Below, piece by piece: positions 7,378 to 21,723 of a stretch of 21,723 nt of DNA. The stretch comes from Acidobacteriota bacterium. Lineage in GTDB: Bacteria; Acidobacteriota; Terriglobia; Terriglobales; Acidobacteriaceae. How positions within the stretch are numbered: the first letter of the stretch is position 1; every line of letters starts with the position of its first letter. Both the position numbers and the translations under genes were made by a program. The notes under the pieces were generated by a model. The model saw nothing but the letters and a program-made list of their open reading frames with translations, was not told the DNA's origin and did no database searches. Where the stretch lies: contig JAEKKE010000163.1 in the NCBI GenBank assembly GCA_019510535.1, positions 1 through 21,723 of the forward strand, read 5' to 3'.

Positions 7378-7971
7378 ATGCAACTCTCGCTCGACAAAGT
7401 CGCGATGCCCGCACGGCTTACTCCCTCAAAGCCGATGACGGACGCAGAACTCCTGGAGTTCTGCGCGACGAACGACTTCTATCAGATCGAGCGTGAGCCG
7501 AACGGGGACCTGAGCATCAGGACTTCTTCTGGGGGAAGCACCAGCCATCGCAACGTCTACATTGCACGCATGCTGGACGAATGGGCGGAGAAGTTCGGCG
7601 GAGTCGCATTTGATTCAAATGCGGGATTTGTTTTGCCGGATGGCTCGATGCGCAGCCCGGATGCCGCATGGATTGAGGCAGAACGGTGGTGGGCGCTTTC
7701 CGAACGCGAGCAGGAGGTCTTTGCTCCGATTACTCCGTATTTTGTGATCGAGCTGCGGTCGCCGTCGGATAAGGTTTCGGAGCTCGAAGCCAAGATGGAG
7801 ATGTGGCTCACTAATGGGGTGCAGTTGGCATGGCTGATCGATCCTCTGCGGAAGATGGTCGTGATCTACCGTCCTGGCCGGAAGCCTGAAGAGCAGGAGG
7901 GGCATACGTCTGCCTTCGGCGAGGGGCTACTGGCGAGCTTTGAACTACCGTTGGGGCGGATCTGGAGATAG
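7378..7971 (+). CDS. Uma2-family putative PD-(D/E)xK nuclease
   Basis: The 197-residue protein has the Uma2 (DUF820) pattern: an N-terminal helix MTDAELLEFC (20-29), SPDAAW (93-98) with the conserved Asp, and VIELRSPSDKVSELEAKM (123-140) with the conserved Glu. Then come GVQLAWLIDP (147-156) and VVIYRPG (161-167). Members share the PD-(D/E)xK nuclease fold, but a biological role is not established; they often occur as scattered single genes. No Shine-Dalgarno lies at the right distance from the ATG at 7378; TAGACT (7366-7371) sits 6 nt upstream, so a leaderless start is conceivable. In-frame ATGs at codons 10 and 20 are alternatives. It is divergent from the uvrC-like gene (64-nt gap) and separated from rplA by 437 nt, so it is not part of the ribosomal operon. 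Confidence 0.85.
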   Translation: MQLSLDKVAMPARLTPSKPMTDAELLEFCATNDFYQIEREPNGDLSIRTSSGGSTSHRNVYIARMLDEWAEKFGGVAFDSNAGFVLPDGSMRSPDAAWIEAERWWALSEREQEVFAPITPYFVIELRSPSDKVSELEAKMEMWLTNGVQLAWLIDPLRKMVVIYRPGRKPEEQEGHTSAFGEGLLASFELPLGRIWR

Positions 7972-7984
7972 TTCGCCGATATAC

Positions 7985-8084
7985 CCATATCTGCTTAACG
8001 GATATGGCCACCCGTCTTGAGTGGGATAACGGATACTGGTCGGCGTAGATGTTCTGTTGTCTCCGAGACATCCAGCTTTGGATG
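7985..8084. other. Non-coding stretch with small hairpins after the Uma2 gene
   Basis: Within the 437-nt gap before rplA, this part lies upstream of the promoter. It holds CCATATC/GATATGG (7985-7991, 8001-8007), a repeated TAACGGATA (7996-8004 and 8027-8035), TGTCTCcGAGACA (8058-8070) and CATCCA/TGGATG (8069-8074, 8079-8084). None is followed by a T-run. No gene is evident here; the inverted repeats could be binding sites or a weak Uma2 terminator. Confidence 0.35.
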
Positions 8085-8141
8085 CCCCAAAACTAGTGCA
8101 ATGACGCGGGTTTTTGAGACGTTTGCGCGCTTCCGCGAATG

Positions 8142-8170
8142 TTGACACCCCGGAAATTTTCCACCATACT
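8142..8170 (+). promoter_or_regulatory. Sigma70-type promoter of the rplA-rpoC cluster
   Basis: A perfect -35 TTGACA (8142-8147) is followed at an ideal 17-bp spacing by CATACT (8165-8170, 4/6 match to TATAAT). Transcription would start near 8177, giving a leader of about 230 nt before rplA. This is the best promoter in the window. Confidence 0.75.
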
Positions 8171-8176
8171 CGTAAG

Positions 8177-8408
8177 AGTGCCCGGGCCATAGGTCCGTGG
8201 CACATGTACCACGGCCGAACGACCGACCCCATCCAGCAGTTGTCGTACCAGCAATTTCGGGGGCGGTTCCGCGAGAAACAAGGTCGCGGCGGGTGAACCT
8301 AAGCCAGGCGAGCAACAAATCCTCTGGCTTCTAGCGGGCAGAAGCAACAGATCAGCCCGGTTCACCCAAGGGTTCGTGCGGTGGGAGACTCAAGAAGGAT
8401 TACAGTCG
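8177..8408 (+). ncRNA. Structured 5' leader RNA of rplA (candidate autoregulatory element)
   Basis: From the predicted start site the leader folds into consecutive helices. P1 is CCGTGG/CCACGG (8195-8200, 8209-8214). P2 is ACCG-a-CCCC with GGGG-g-CGGT (8222-8230, 8259-8267). P3 is CCGCGA/TCGCGG (8269-8274, 8284-8289). P4 is GGGTGAACC/GGTTCACCC (8291-8299, 8359-8367), which encloses P4a AAGCCAG/CTGGCTT (8301-8307, 8324-8330) and P4b GGGC/GCCC (8336-8339, 8355-8358). P2, P3 and P4 nearly abut. The loops of P3, P4a and P4b share AGMAACA. The AAGGA ribosome binding site is at 8395-8399. Ribosomal-protein operons are often controlled by such leaders, with L1 or L10 as the usual ligand; which one acts here is not known. 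The structure is hand-folded. Confidence 0.55.
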
Positions 8409-9119
8409 ATGGCTAAGAAGCTTTCCAAGAATGTCGCGAAGGCGCGTGCGGCCGTAGAGCCCCGCCCTTACAATCTCGCCGACGCCGTTTCCCTGTTGCA
8501 GAAGGTCAAGTTTGCCAAGTTCGACGAGACCGTCGATCTGACCATGCGCCTGGGCGTTGATACCCGCCACGCCGACCAGATGGTCCGCAGCACTGTGGTT
8601 CTGCCGCATGGTCTGGGTAAGACCAAGCGTGTTGCCGTCATTACGACCGGCGACCGTCTTCGTGACGCGGAGGCGGCCGGCGCCGACTTCTTCGGCGGCG
8701 AAGAGCTGGTGGAGAAGATTCAGAAGGAAAACTGGACCGATTTCGACGCCCTGATCGCGACGCCCGACATGATGAAGTCGGTCGGCCGCCTCGGTAAGGT
8801 GCTCGGTCCCAAGGGCTTGATGCCCAACCCGAAGACCGGAACGGTCACCACGGATGTGGCTGCCGCGATCAAGGAGATCAAGGCGGGTAAAGTTGAGTTC
8901 CGCGCCGACAAGACGGCTCTCGTGCACGTCCCGGTGGGCAAGCTCTCCTTCGATCAGCAGAAGCTGGTTGAGAATGCCATGACCGTGATTACCGCTGTGG
9001 TGAAGGCGAAGCCTTCTGCTGCCAAGGGCAAGTATGTGAAGGCTGCCTATGTCAGCTCCACGATGGGCCCCGGGGTTCAGCTGGATTCGTCGGTGATCGA
9101 CGCCGCCGGCAAGGCATAA
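8409..9119 (+). CDS. rplA: 50S ribosomal protein L1
   Basis: The 236-residue protein is full length for L1, which binds 23S rRNA at the L1 stalk and guides exit of deacylated tRNA. The L1 signature is clear in IATPDMMKSVGRLGKVLGP and the following KGLMPNPKTG (about 117-145). The two-domain pattern is visible: N-terminal YNLADAVSLLQKVKFAKFDETVDLTMRLGVD and C-terminal VPVGKLSFDQQKLVENAMTV. The ATG at 8409 has AAGGA 9 nt upstream; a GTG at 8376 in frame would add 11 residues not typical of L1. L1 also represses its own operon in many bacteria by binding mRNA, which fits the structured leader. It is first in the cluster; rplK, its usual upstream partner, is not present in the window. Confidence 0.98.
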   Translation: MAKKLSKNVAKARAAVEPRPYNLADAVSLLQKVKFAKFDETVDLTMRLGVDTRHADQMVRSTVVLPHGLGKTKRVAVITTGDRLRDAEAAGADFFGGEELVEKIQKENWTDFDALIATPDMMKSVGRLGKVLGPKGLMPNPKTGTVTTDVAAAIKEIKAGKVEFRADKTALVHVPVGKLSFDQQKLVENAMTVITAVVKAKPSAAKGKYVKAAYVSSTMGPGVQLDSSVIDAAGKA

Positions 9120-9126
9120 GGTTTCC

Positions 9127-9171
9127 GCCGCTGAACAGCGGCATATGAATTCTCGCCGGGATTGAGCCGGC
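9127..9171 (+). other. Two hairpins in the rplA-rplJ gap
   Basis: GCCGCTG/CAGCGGC (9127-9133, 9136-9142) and GCCGG/CCGGC (9155-9159, 9167-9171) fill the 70-nt gap before rplJ. There is no T-run, so these look like mRNA stability or translational elements rather than terminators. Confidence 0.4.
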
Positions 9172-9189
9172 ACAAAAGGATTTTTCACC

Positions 9190-9813
9190 ATGGCAGTGTC
9201 CAAGGCAAAGAAGCACGCAACGGTCGAGTTCCTCACGAAGGATCTGGCCAACTCCACCTCGGCGATCGTCGGCACCTTCTCTGGTCTGACGGCGGGCAAG
9301 GATTTCTCGCTCCGCAAGACCATCCGCGAGGCGGGCGGCAAGTACCACGTCATCAAGAACAAGCTGGCCCCAAAGGCGGCCGCCGGCACCAAGATTGAGG
9401 CTGCACTGCAGGGCCTGAAGGGCGTCAGCTCGGTTGCTTATACCGAGGGCGATCCGGTCGCTCTGGCGAAGGCTCTCTCGACCTGGGTCAAGGACAACGC
9501 AGAGTTCACCTTCAAGCTGGGCATCATCGACGGCAAGGTGCTTACGGTTGCCGAGATCGGCGATCTGGCTGCCCTGCCTGGCAAGGAAGAGATCTTCTCG
9601 AAGCTGCTCTTCCTCATCAATGCTCCGGCACAGCGTCTGGCGACGGTCATCAATGCGACCGGCCGCGACCTGGCGGTGGTGATCAACCAGGGCGTCGAGA
9701 AGGGCAAGTTTGGCGGAGCGGCTGCGGCTGAGGCCCCGGCGGCAGTTGCTGCTGCGGAGCCGGACGTTCAGGCCGAAGCTGCTGCGACCGAGGCTCCGGC
9801 CGAAGGCGCGTAA
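9190..9813 (+). CDS. rplJ: 50S ribosomal protein L10 (P0 stalk base)
   Basis: L10 anchors L7/L12 dimers on the ribosome and binds the 23S rRNA GTPase-associated region. The 207-residue protein begins MAVSKAKKHATVEFLTKDLA and shows the family helix and strands FSGLTAGKDFSLRKTIREAG, HVIKNKLA and the later LPGKEEIFSKLLFLINAPAQRLATV region, which starts the L7/L12-binding helix. From about residue 175 it carries an unusual Ala/Glu/Pro-rich tail of about 30 residues, longer than in common L10 proteins. AAGGA (9176-9180) lies 9 nt before the start. It sits 70 nt after rplA and 169 nt before rplL, the conserved order. A classical L10 leader does not fit in the 70-nt gap before it. Confidence 0.97.
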   Translation: MAVSKAKKHATVEFLTKDLANSTSAIVGTFSGLTAGKDFSLRKTIREAGGKYHVIKNKLAPKAAAGTKIEAALQGLKGVSSVAYTEGDPVALAKALSTWVKDNAEFTFKLGIIDGKVLTVAEIGDLAALPGKEEIFSKLLFLINAPAQRLATVINATGRDLAVVINQGVEKGKFGGAAAAEAPAAVAAAEPDVQAEAAATEAPAEGA

Positions 9814-9851
9814 ATCAAGTTTCGAAGTTTCGCTGGCTGTAAATCAAGTTT
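9811..9851 (+). repeat. Direct repeat TAAATCAAGTTT spanning the rplJ stop codon
   Basis: TAAATCAAGTTT occurs at 9811-9822, where its first three bases are the rplJ stop, and again at 9840-9851 in the spacer. The 29-bp spacing suggests a small tandem duplication of the end of rplJ. Confidence 0.6.
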
Positions 9852-9982
9852 AGCTATCGCGGCGGGGCGCTTGTCTGGGCGCATCGGAGCCTGCCGAGGA
9901 TGGCAACCGGAGTGGAATGTAGTCTCCGGCGAGTAGTAAGCGGTAAACAAAATTTCAAGTTCAGAAGTATTGGAGAAATAAC

Positions 9983-10360
9983 ATGGCGGACATTCAGCAG
10001 TTGGAAGATCAGATCGTTAGCCTGAGCCTGCTCGACGCGGCGGCTCTCGTCAAGAAGCTCGAGGAGCGCCTCGGCGTCTCCGCGGCAGCCGCGGCCCCGG
10101 TGGTCGTCGCTGGCGCCGGTGCGGGTGCTGCTGCTCCCGCGGCCGAAGAGAAGACCGAGTTCACCGTCATCCTGAAGGAAGCCGGCGCGAACAAGATCAA
10201 CACCATCAAGGCTGTACGCGAAGTCACCAGCCTGGGCCTCAAGGAAGCCAAGGACCTGGTCGACGGCGCTCCGAAGCCTTTGAAGGAGAACGTCTCGAAG
10301 GACGAAGCGGCTGCCGTTGCGAAGAAGTTCGAAGGCATCGCGGCTGTCGAGATCAAGTAA
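9983..10360 (+). CDS. rplL: 50S ribosomal protein L7/L12
   Basis: The 125-residue stalk protein recruits translation GTPases. Its parts are clear: an N-terminal dimerisation helix pair (MADIQQLEDQIVSLSLLDAAALVKKLEERLGV without the tail, about 1-33), an Ala/Gly-rich hinge (about 34-56), and the conserved C-terminal domain starting EKTEFTVILKEAG and containing KINTIKAVREVTSLGLKEAK and VDGAPKPLKE. GGAG (9971-9974) precedes the ATG at the expected distance. It is followed by two UUCG-loop hairpins and then a 740-nt gap before rpoB, which fits the common need for more L7/L12 than RNA polymerase: the hairpins could stabilise upstream mRNA or attenuate read-through. Confidence 0.98.
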   Translation: MADIQQLEDQIVSLSLLDAAALVKKLEERLGVSAAAAAPVVVAGAGAGAAAPAAEEKTEFTVILKEAGANKINTIKAVREVTSLGLKEAKDLVDGAPKPLKENVSKDEAAAVAKKFEGIAAVEIK

Positions 10361-10364
10361 CTTC

Positions 10365-10412
10365 TCGCCTTCGGGCGAAGGGTTCTGGCGGACTCCGGGC
10401 TTCGGCCCGGAG
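10365..10412 (+). promoter_or_regulatory. Paired UUCG-tetraloop hairpins after rplL (candidate attenuator)
   Basis: TCGCC-TTCG-GGCGA (10365-10378) and the stronger CTCCGGGC-TTCG-GCCCGGAG (10393-10412) follow the rplL stop. UUCG loops are very stable and common in terminators and 3' stabilisers. The downstream ATTCGTCTG is only slightly T-rich, so at most partial termination is expected, as in the E. coli rplL-rpoB attenuator. Confidence 0.6.
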
Positions 10413-11100
10413 ATTCGTCTGTGAGGCGGATTTCGGCTCGCACCCAGCACTTGCACTTCCAAAGCGGAAGCGGTATCCTCTATGGATGAGGAGACCCGCT
10501 CCTGCCTGGGTTTGCGTAACGGGGCAGATGGGCTCGCGACGACTTTCCGGCCTCACCGATACTTGACAAGATCAGGATTTACTCCCGGCCCACCAAGGGC
10601 CGGTCATGCAGAATGCGTCAGCGGCGAGCGCATCGGCATGGTACCCCGAGCAGTAATCATTCGCGGCGAAAGCTTTCGGAAGGGCGAACCGGAAGCAGGC
10701 GGCAGATATTTACATCGAAAAGATTCAGCTAGTGCACAAGCCGGTCGTTGCGCTCTTGGGACTCGTCGTCTCTAAGGGCGTTTTGCCGTCTTTGCATCCG
10801 GGCAACCATCCGGGCAGCAGATAGCTTCTCTCTGCGCTGCTCGCGCTTGTTATAGCAGAATTCACTGCCGGGCAGCCAACAAAATTCAGGTTTCAAGGCC
10901 GAAGTTTCGCCACTTCGGCGCAGCATCCTGCGCATGGACCAGTCCGGCAACCGAGGACGGGCGGGTCTGAACAGCGCAAACATCCGGGCGGAACCTCAGA
11001 AACTTGAGTCCGCCGCCCCTTCGGAAGGCATTTGCGGGTTAGATGCACCGCAATGTCGACCGGAGGCCTCGGAAGGCACGAAGTCAGGAGCAAACACACG
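10413..11100 (+). other. Long non-coding rplL-rpoB spacer with several hairpins
   Basis: No supported gene lies in this stretch; the short open frames here lack family resemblance. It holds CCGGCCC/GGGCCGG (10585-10591, 10597-10603), CATCCGGGCA twice 12 bp apart (10795-10804, 10807-10816), with CATCCGGGC again at 10981-10989. It also holds back-to-back hairpins GCCGAAGT/ACTTCGGC (10898-10905, 10912-10919) and GCGCAG/CTGCGC (10918-10923, 10928-10933). The rpoB Shine-Dalgarno AGGAG is at 11086-11090. The length is unusual for this operon; it may be a regulated leader for rpoBC or carry an unrecognised RNA. Confidence 0.5.
10451..10479 (+). promoter_or_regulatory. Candidate secondary promoter for rpoBC
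   Basis: TTGCAC (10451-10456) and TATCCT (10474-10479) are separated by exactly 17 bp (3/6 and 4/6 matches to consensus). It would give rpoB a leader of about 615 nt. A weaker pair, TTGCGC (10748-10753) and TCTAAG (10771-10776), also has 17-bp spacing. Confidence 0.35.
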
Positions 11101-15567
<4,467 letters not shown>

Positions 15568-15571
15568 CGAA

Positions 15572-15602
15572 GGTGGCGGTCACCGAAAGGTGATCGCCCA
15601 CC
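15572..15602 (+). promoter_or_regulatory. GAAA-tetraloop hairpin after rpoB
   Basis: GGCGGTCACC (15575-15584) pairs with GGTGATCGCC (15589-15598) around a GAAA loop, with one G-U pair; allowing one bulge the stem extends to GGTGG/CCACC at 15572 and 15602. It begins 5 nt after the rpoB stop and has no T-run, so it is an intercistronic hairpin, possibly a processing or stability element. Confidence 0.6.
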
Positions 15603-15630
15603 CGCTCAAGATCTGGTAAGTACCGGCAAC

Positions 15631-15696
15631 GCGGTCCGCCAAAAGTGACCGCAGTGAAGTGAAACCAAAGACAGTGAGAGGAAGTTGGGCTCACTG
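15631..15696 (+). other. Two further hairpins in the rpoB-rpoC spacer
   Basis: GCGGTC/GACCGC (15631-15636, 15647-15652) and CAGTGAG/CTCACTG (15672-15678, 15690-15696). The second ends 4 nt before the GGAG of rpoC (15701-15704), so its formation could affect ribosome access. Confidence 0.45.
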
Positions 15697-15714
15697 CCAC
15701 GGAGACTGAAGATT

Positions 15715-19905
<4,191 letters not shown>

Positions 19906-19945
19906 CCTTCGCGGTCGGCGAACGGCTCGCTTCGCAAGCAAAGCT

Positions 19946-19979
19946 AAAAACGGCAGGGCTTATGCCCTGCCGTTTTTTT
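19946..19979 (+). terminator. Intrinsic terminator of the rpoBC operon
   Basis: The stem CGGCAGGGC (19951-19959) / GCCCTGCCG (19964-19972) has a TTAT loop, is extended by flanking A/T pairs, and ends in seven T residues (19973-19979). The upstream A-run makes it usable in both directions. Confidence 0.95.
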
Positions 19980-20017
19980 GCGCCCACACTGTACGGTCAA
20001 CTCATATTTTCTAACTA

Positions 20018-20626
20018 CCCATACACTGGGTGCCCCAGGTCCCTCGGGGACCTGGGCCCGGCCTTTCACTGTCTTGCCCATTCCGAGGCTATTTCCACAC
20101 GCCCGGGCTCTCCTGTCAGATAGTGACGATAACTAGACCACTTCCACTCTTCGGGCTCGTAAACAAGTCCCCGAGTCACAGGATTGCGATGAATGTACTT
20201 CACCTTCTCCTTGTACTTCGGTCCTGAGTACACATTGAAGTCGTAATACCTTGGCATCCAGAACCGCGCCCAGGCGCTCCTTCGCGCCACAGACAGTTTC
20301 ATCGCTTTCATCGCATCGGATAGCAGACCAACCTTCGGTTCAGAGACCAAAAGATGCACGTGCTCGGGCATAACGACATAGGCAAAGATCTGGAATTGAT
20401 ATCGCTCCCGCATCCGTTCGAGAGCGTCCTCAAATAATTCGCAGTGTCGTGTCTTGTTGAAATAAGGCTTTCGTTCGTAACAACTGACGGTTACGAAATG
20501 CGAGTCACCTTCATCCTGGATTCGCAACATCCCGAGCGTCACGCGCCAAGGATATCTCACGAAGGGATGTTTCTGTGAAAGGCCGGGCCCAGGTCCCCCA
20601 GGGACCCGGGGCACCCAGTGCATGGG
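20018..20626. mobile_element. RAYT element with 52-bp terminal inverted repeats
   Basis: The left end 20018-20069 and right end 20575-20626 are inverted repeats identical at 49 of 52 positions. Each end starts CCCATRCACTGGGTGCCCC and folds into a REP hairpin (left: CCCAGGTCCC 20034-20043 with GGGACCTGGG 20047-20056). Between them lies one transposase gene on the minus strand. REP-associated tyrosine transposases mobilise such palindromes as single strands. The element sits just after the rpoC terminator. Confidence 0.85.
20066..20530 (-). CDS. REP-associated tyrosine transposase (RAYT, Y1/HUH family)
   Basis: The 154-residue protein (ATG at 20530) belongs to the IS200-like Y1 transposases. 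The start aligns with the family's short N-terminus before DSHFVTVSCYERKPYF. The HUH metal-binding motif is HVH (57-59) in VVMPEHVHLLV. The candidate catalytic tyrosine is Y112 in KYIHRNPVTRGLV. RYYDFNVY and WKWSSYRHYLTGEPG also fit the family. All key residues are present, so it may be active. It nicks and joins single-stranded DNA at REP hairpins. The frame stays open upstream to an ATG at 20623 inside the right inverted repeat (185 residues), and the TGA stop (20066-20068) lies inside the left repeat. GTG codons at 20542 and 20560 are other possible starts; none has a clear Shine-Dalgarno. It is convergent with rpoC. Confidence 0.9.
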   Translation of the reverse strand: MLRIQDEGDSHFVTVSCYERKPYFNKTRHCELFEDALERMRERYQFQIFAYVVMPEHVHLLVSEPKVGLLSDAMKAMKLSVARRSAWARFWMPRYYDFNVYSGPKYKEKVKYIHRNPVTRGLVYEPEEWKWSSYRHYLTGEPGRVEIASEWARQ

Positions 20627-20667
20627 GGACTCCGGGAACCTTTCTACATCCGGGGGTGTCTATCTCT

Positions 20668-20711
20668 GGCAGTTAGACTCACCAAACCCAACCTCCACGG
20701 TCTAAACTGCC
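20668..20711. promoter_or_regulatory. Inverted repeat upstream of the DUF4139 gene
   Basis: GGCAGTTAGAC (20668-20678) and GTCTAAACTGCC (20700-20711) are inverted copies with one bulged base. It lies 28 nt upstream of the TTG start, so it may be an operator or a leader hairpin. No clear promoter hexamers are seen nearby. Confidence 0.4.
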
Positions 20712-20739
20712 GTAGTTGTTGTGCCCTCGGAGGCCTGCA

Positions 20740-21723
20740 TTGAGATCGTCTGCTGCCGCGCTGGTTGCTTCACTCCTCTCCTCTTCACTTCTCAACCCCG
20801 CCAACATTGCAGCCCAGCAGGCTGCCGTGCCAGCAACGCCGCGTGTGCTGCGTGCTGCGAGGGAAGCCGCGGCGCAGAGCCTGCCCGTGCGAAGTGTTGC
20901 GCTCTATAAGAACGGTGTCGGCTTCTTCGAACATGCAGGCGAGGTCAGCGGCAATCAGCAGGTGACGATCGACTTCACCAGCGAACAGCTCAACGATGTG
21001 CTGCAGACATTGACGGCGATCGATTTGAATGGCGGCAAGATTAACGGCGCAGGTTACAACTCCACTACACCCCTGGATCAGCAGTTGAAGAGTCTGCCGC
21101 TGGCGTTGAGTCAGAACCCCACCGAGGCCGATCTCTACCAGGCGATTCGCGGTGCACGCATCGAGGTAACCGGCAACGGAGCGGCTGTTACCGGAAGACT
21201 GCTGAATGTGGAGTCGCGCGATCTGCCTGCAGGCAACACCGGCAGCGGAGACGATAAGCCGCGCCCAATGGCGCAGTTCCTGACGGTGGTCTCGGATGGC
21301 GGTGGCGTGCGGACCATCCAACTCAGCTCGCAGACACAGGTGCGTCTGCTCGATGGTGCTCTGCATCAGGATCTTTCGCACTATCTGGAGCTGTTGGCGG
21401 CAAATCGCGGAGGCGGTCTGCGTCACCTGACTCTGAGTGCGACCGGCACCGGCGCACGGCAGATCCGCGTGAGTTATATCTCTGCGGTGCCGGTGTGGAA
21501 GTCGACCTATCGGTTGATCTTCTCGGATGGTGGGCAGAAGCAGCAGGCGACGCTGCAGTCCTGGGCGGTGATTGATAACACTGTTGGTACGGATTGGAAT
21601 AACGTACAACTCTCGTTGATTGCAGGTTCTCCGCAGAGCTTTGTTCAGCCGATCTCGCAACCGTATTACACGCGTCGGCCTGAGATTGGTTTGCCGGAAG
21701 AGGCGCAGCTTACGCCGCAGACA
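20740..21723 (+). CDS. Secreted DUF4139-domain protein (3' end outside window)
   Basis: The frame is open for 328 codons to the window edge. I set the start at TTG (20740) because GGAGG (20729-20733) lies 6 nt upstream and a signal-like sequence follows directly: RSSAAALVASLLSSSLLNPANIAAQQ. After a linker the mature part starts VRSVALYKNGVGFFEHAGEV, typical of the N-terminal part of these proteins, and from about residue 244 DUF4139 features appear: VSYISAVPVWKSTYRLIF, WAVIDNTVGTDWNNVQLSLIAGSP. DUF4139 proteins are beta-rich and their function is not established. An export signal suggests periplasm or outer surface. No ATG alternative gives the signal peptide. It is preceded by the RAYT element and an inverted repeat. 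Confidence 0.85.
   Translation, partial: MRSSAAALVASLLSSSLLNPANIAAQQAAVPATPRVLRAAREAAAQSLPVRSVALYKNGVGFFEHAGEVSGNQQVTIDFTSEQLNDVLQTLTAIDLNGGKINGAGYNSTTPLDQQLKSLPLALSQNPTEADLYQAIRGARIEVTGNGAAVTGRLLNVESRDLPAGNTGSGDDKPRPMAQFLTVVSDGGGVRTIQLSSQTQVRLLDGALHQDLSHYLELLAANRGGGLRHLTLSATGTGARQIRVSYISAVPVWKSTYRLIFSDGGQKQQATLQSWAVIDNTVGTDWNNVQLSLIAGSPQSFVQPISQPYYTRRPEIGLPEEAQLTPQT

Noticed and set aside
7972..8408. tRNA gene in the gap before rplA (tRNA-Trp often lies near secE)
   Set aside because: No cloverleaf with a GGTTCRA T-loop could be drawn; the GGTTCACCC here belongs to the leader stem P4.
9120..9189. L10-type leader before rplJ
   Set aside because: The 70-nt gap is too short for the known kink-turn leader; only two small hairpins are present.
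10563..10591. Perfect TTGACA at 10563-10568 as an rpoB promoter
   Set aside because: No -10-like hexamer at 15-19 bp; the expected place is occupied by the GC-rich CCGGCCC hairpin arm.
10482..10775. 97-codon frame in the rplL-rpoB spacer
   Set aside because: No recognisable domain, no Shine-Dalgarno, and atypical composition; likely chance.

Overview
The window is high-GC bacterial chromosome. It reads as an Acidobacteriota genome, probably class Terriglobia. This rests on the mix of gene types: a BamD-like protein with a long Pro/Ala tail, Uma2, an acidobacterial-type RAYT transposase, and a very long RpoB with an inserted zinc-ribbon block. No 16S gene is present, so the taxon is an inference from recalled protein resemblance, not a search.

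Layout, left to right. On the minus strand, rpe (1661-2389) is followed by a bamD-like gene that runs off the left edge (1-1525). Divergent from rpe is a small heme catalase-like peroxidase (2546-3496). A GAF-PAS-GGDEF-EAL cyclic-di-GMP protein follows (3698-5848), led by a strong hairpin. Between it and a convergent, degenerate uvrC-like gene (6078-7313) lies a 204-bp palindromic REP/BIME element (5851-6054). A Uma2-family gene (7378-7971) diverges from the uvrC-like gene.

The core of the window is the ribosomal protein/RNA polymerase cluster rplA-rplJ-rplL-rpoB-rpoC (8409-19905). It starts at a convincing sigma70-type promoter (8142-8170) with a structured leader of about 230 nt. It carries a 740-nt spacer between rplL and rpoB and three hairpins between rpoB and rpoC. 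It ends in a textbook intrinsic terminator (19946-19979). rplK, nusG and secE, which usually precede rplA, are not adjacent here. L10 and L7/L12 form the ribosomal stalk, L1 the opposite protuberance, and RpoB/RpoC the catalytic core of RNA polymerase, so the cluster ties translation capacity to transcription capacity.

Just past the terminator is a 609-bp RAYT element (20018-20626) with nearly perfect 52-bp terminal inverted repeats. It is the likely source of the related element at 5851-6054. The right edge holds the 5' part of a secreted DUF4139 protein with a TTG start (20740 onward).

The observations I rate highest are: a 62-residue insertion in RpoB with four cysteine pairs, whose first half copies the spacing and several residues of the RpoC N-terminal zinc ribbon; the rplA leader RNA, whose three hairpin loops share one heptamer; and the RAYT/REP pair, whose hairpins show a compensatory base-pair change.
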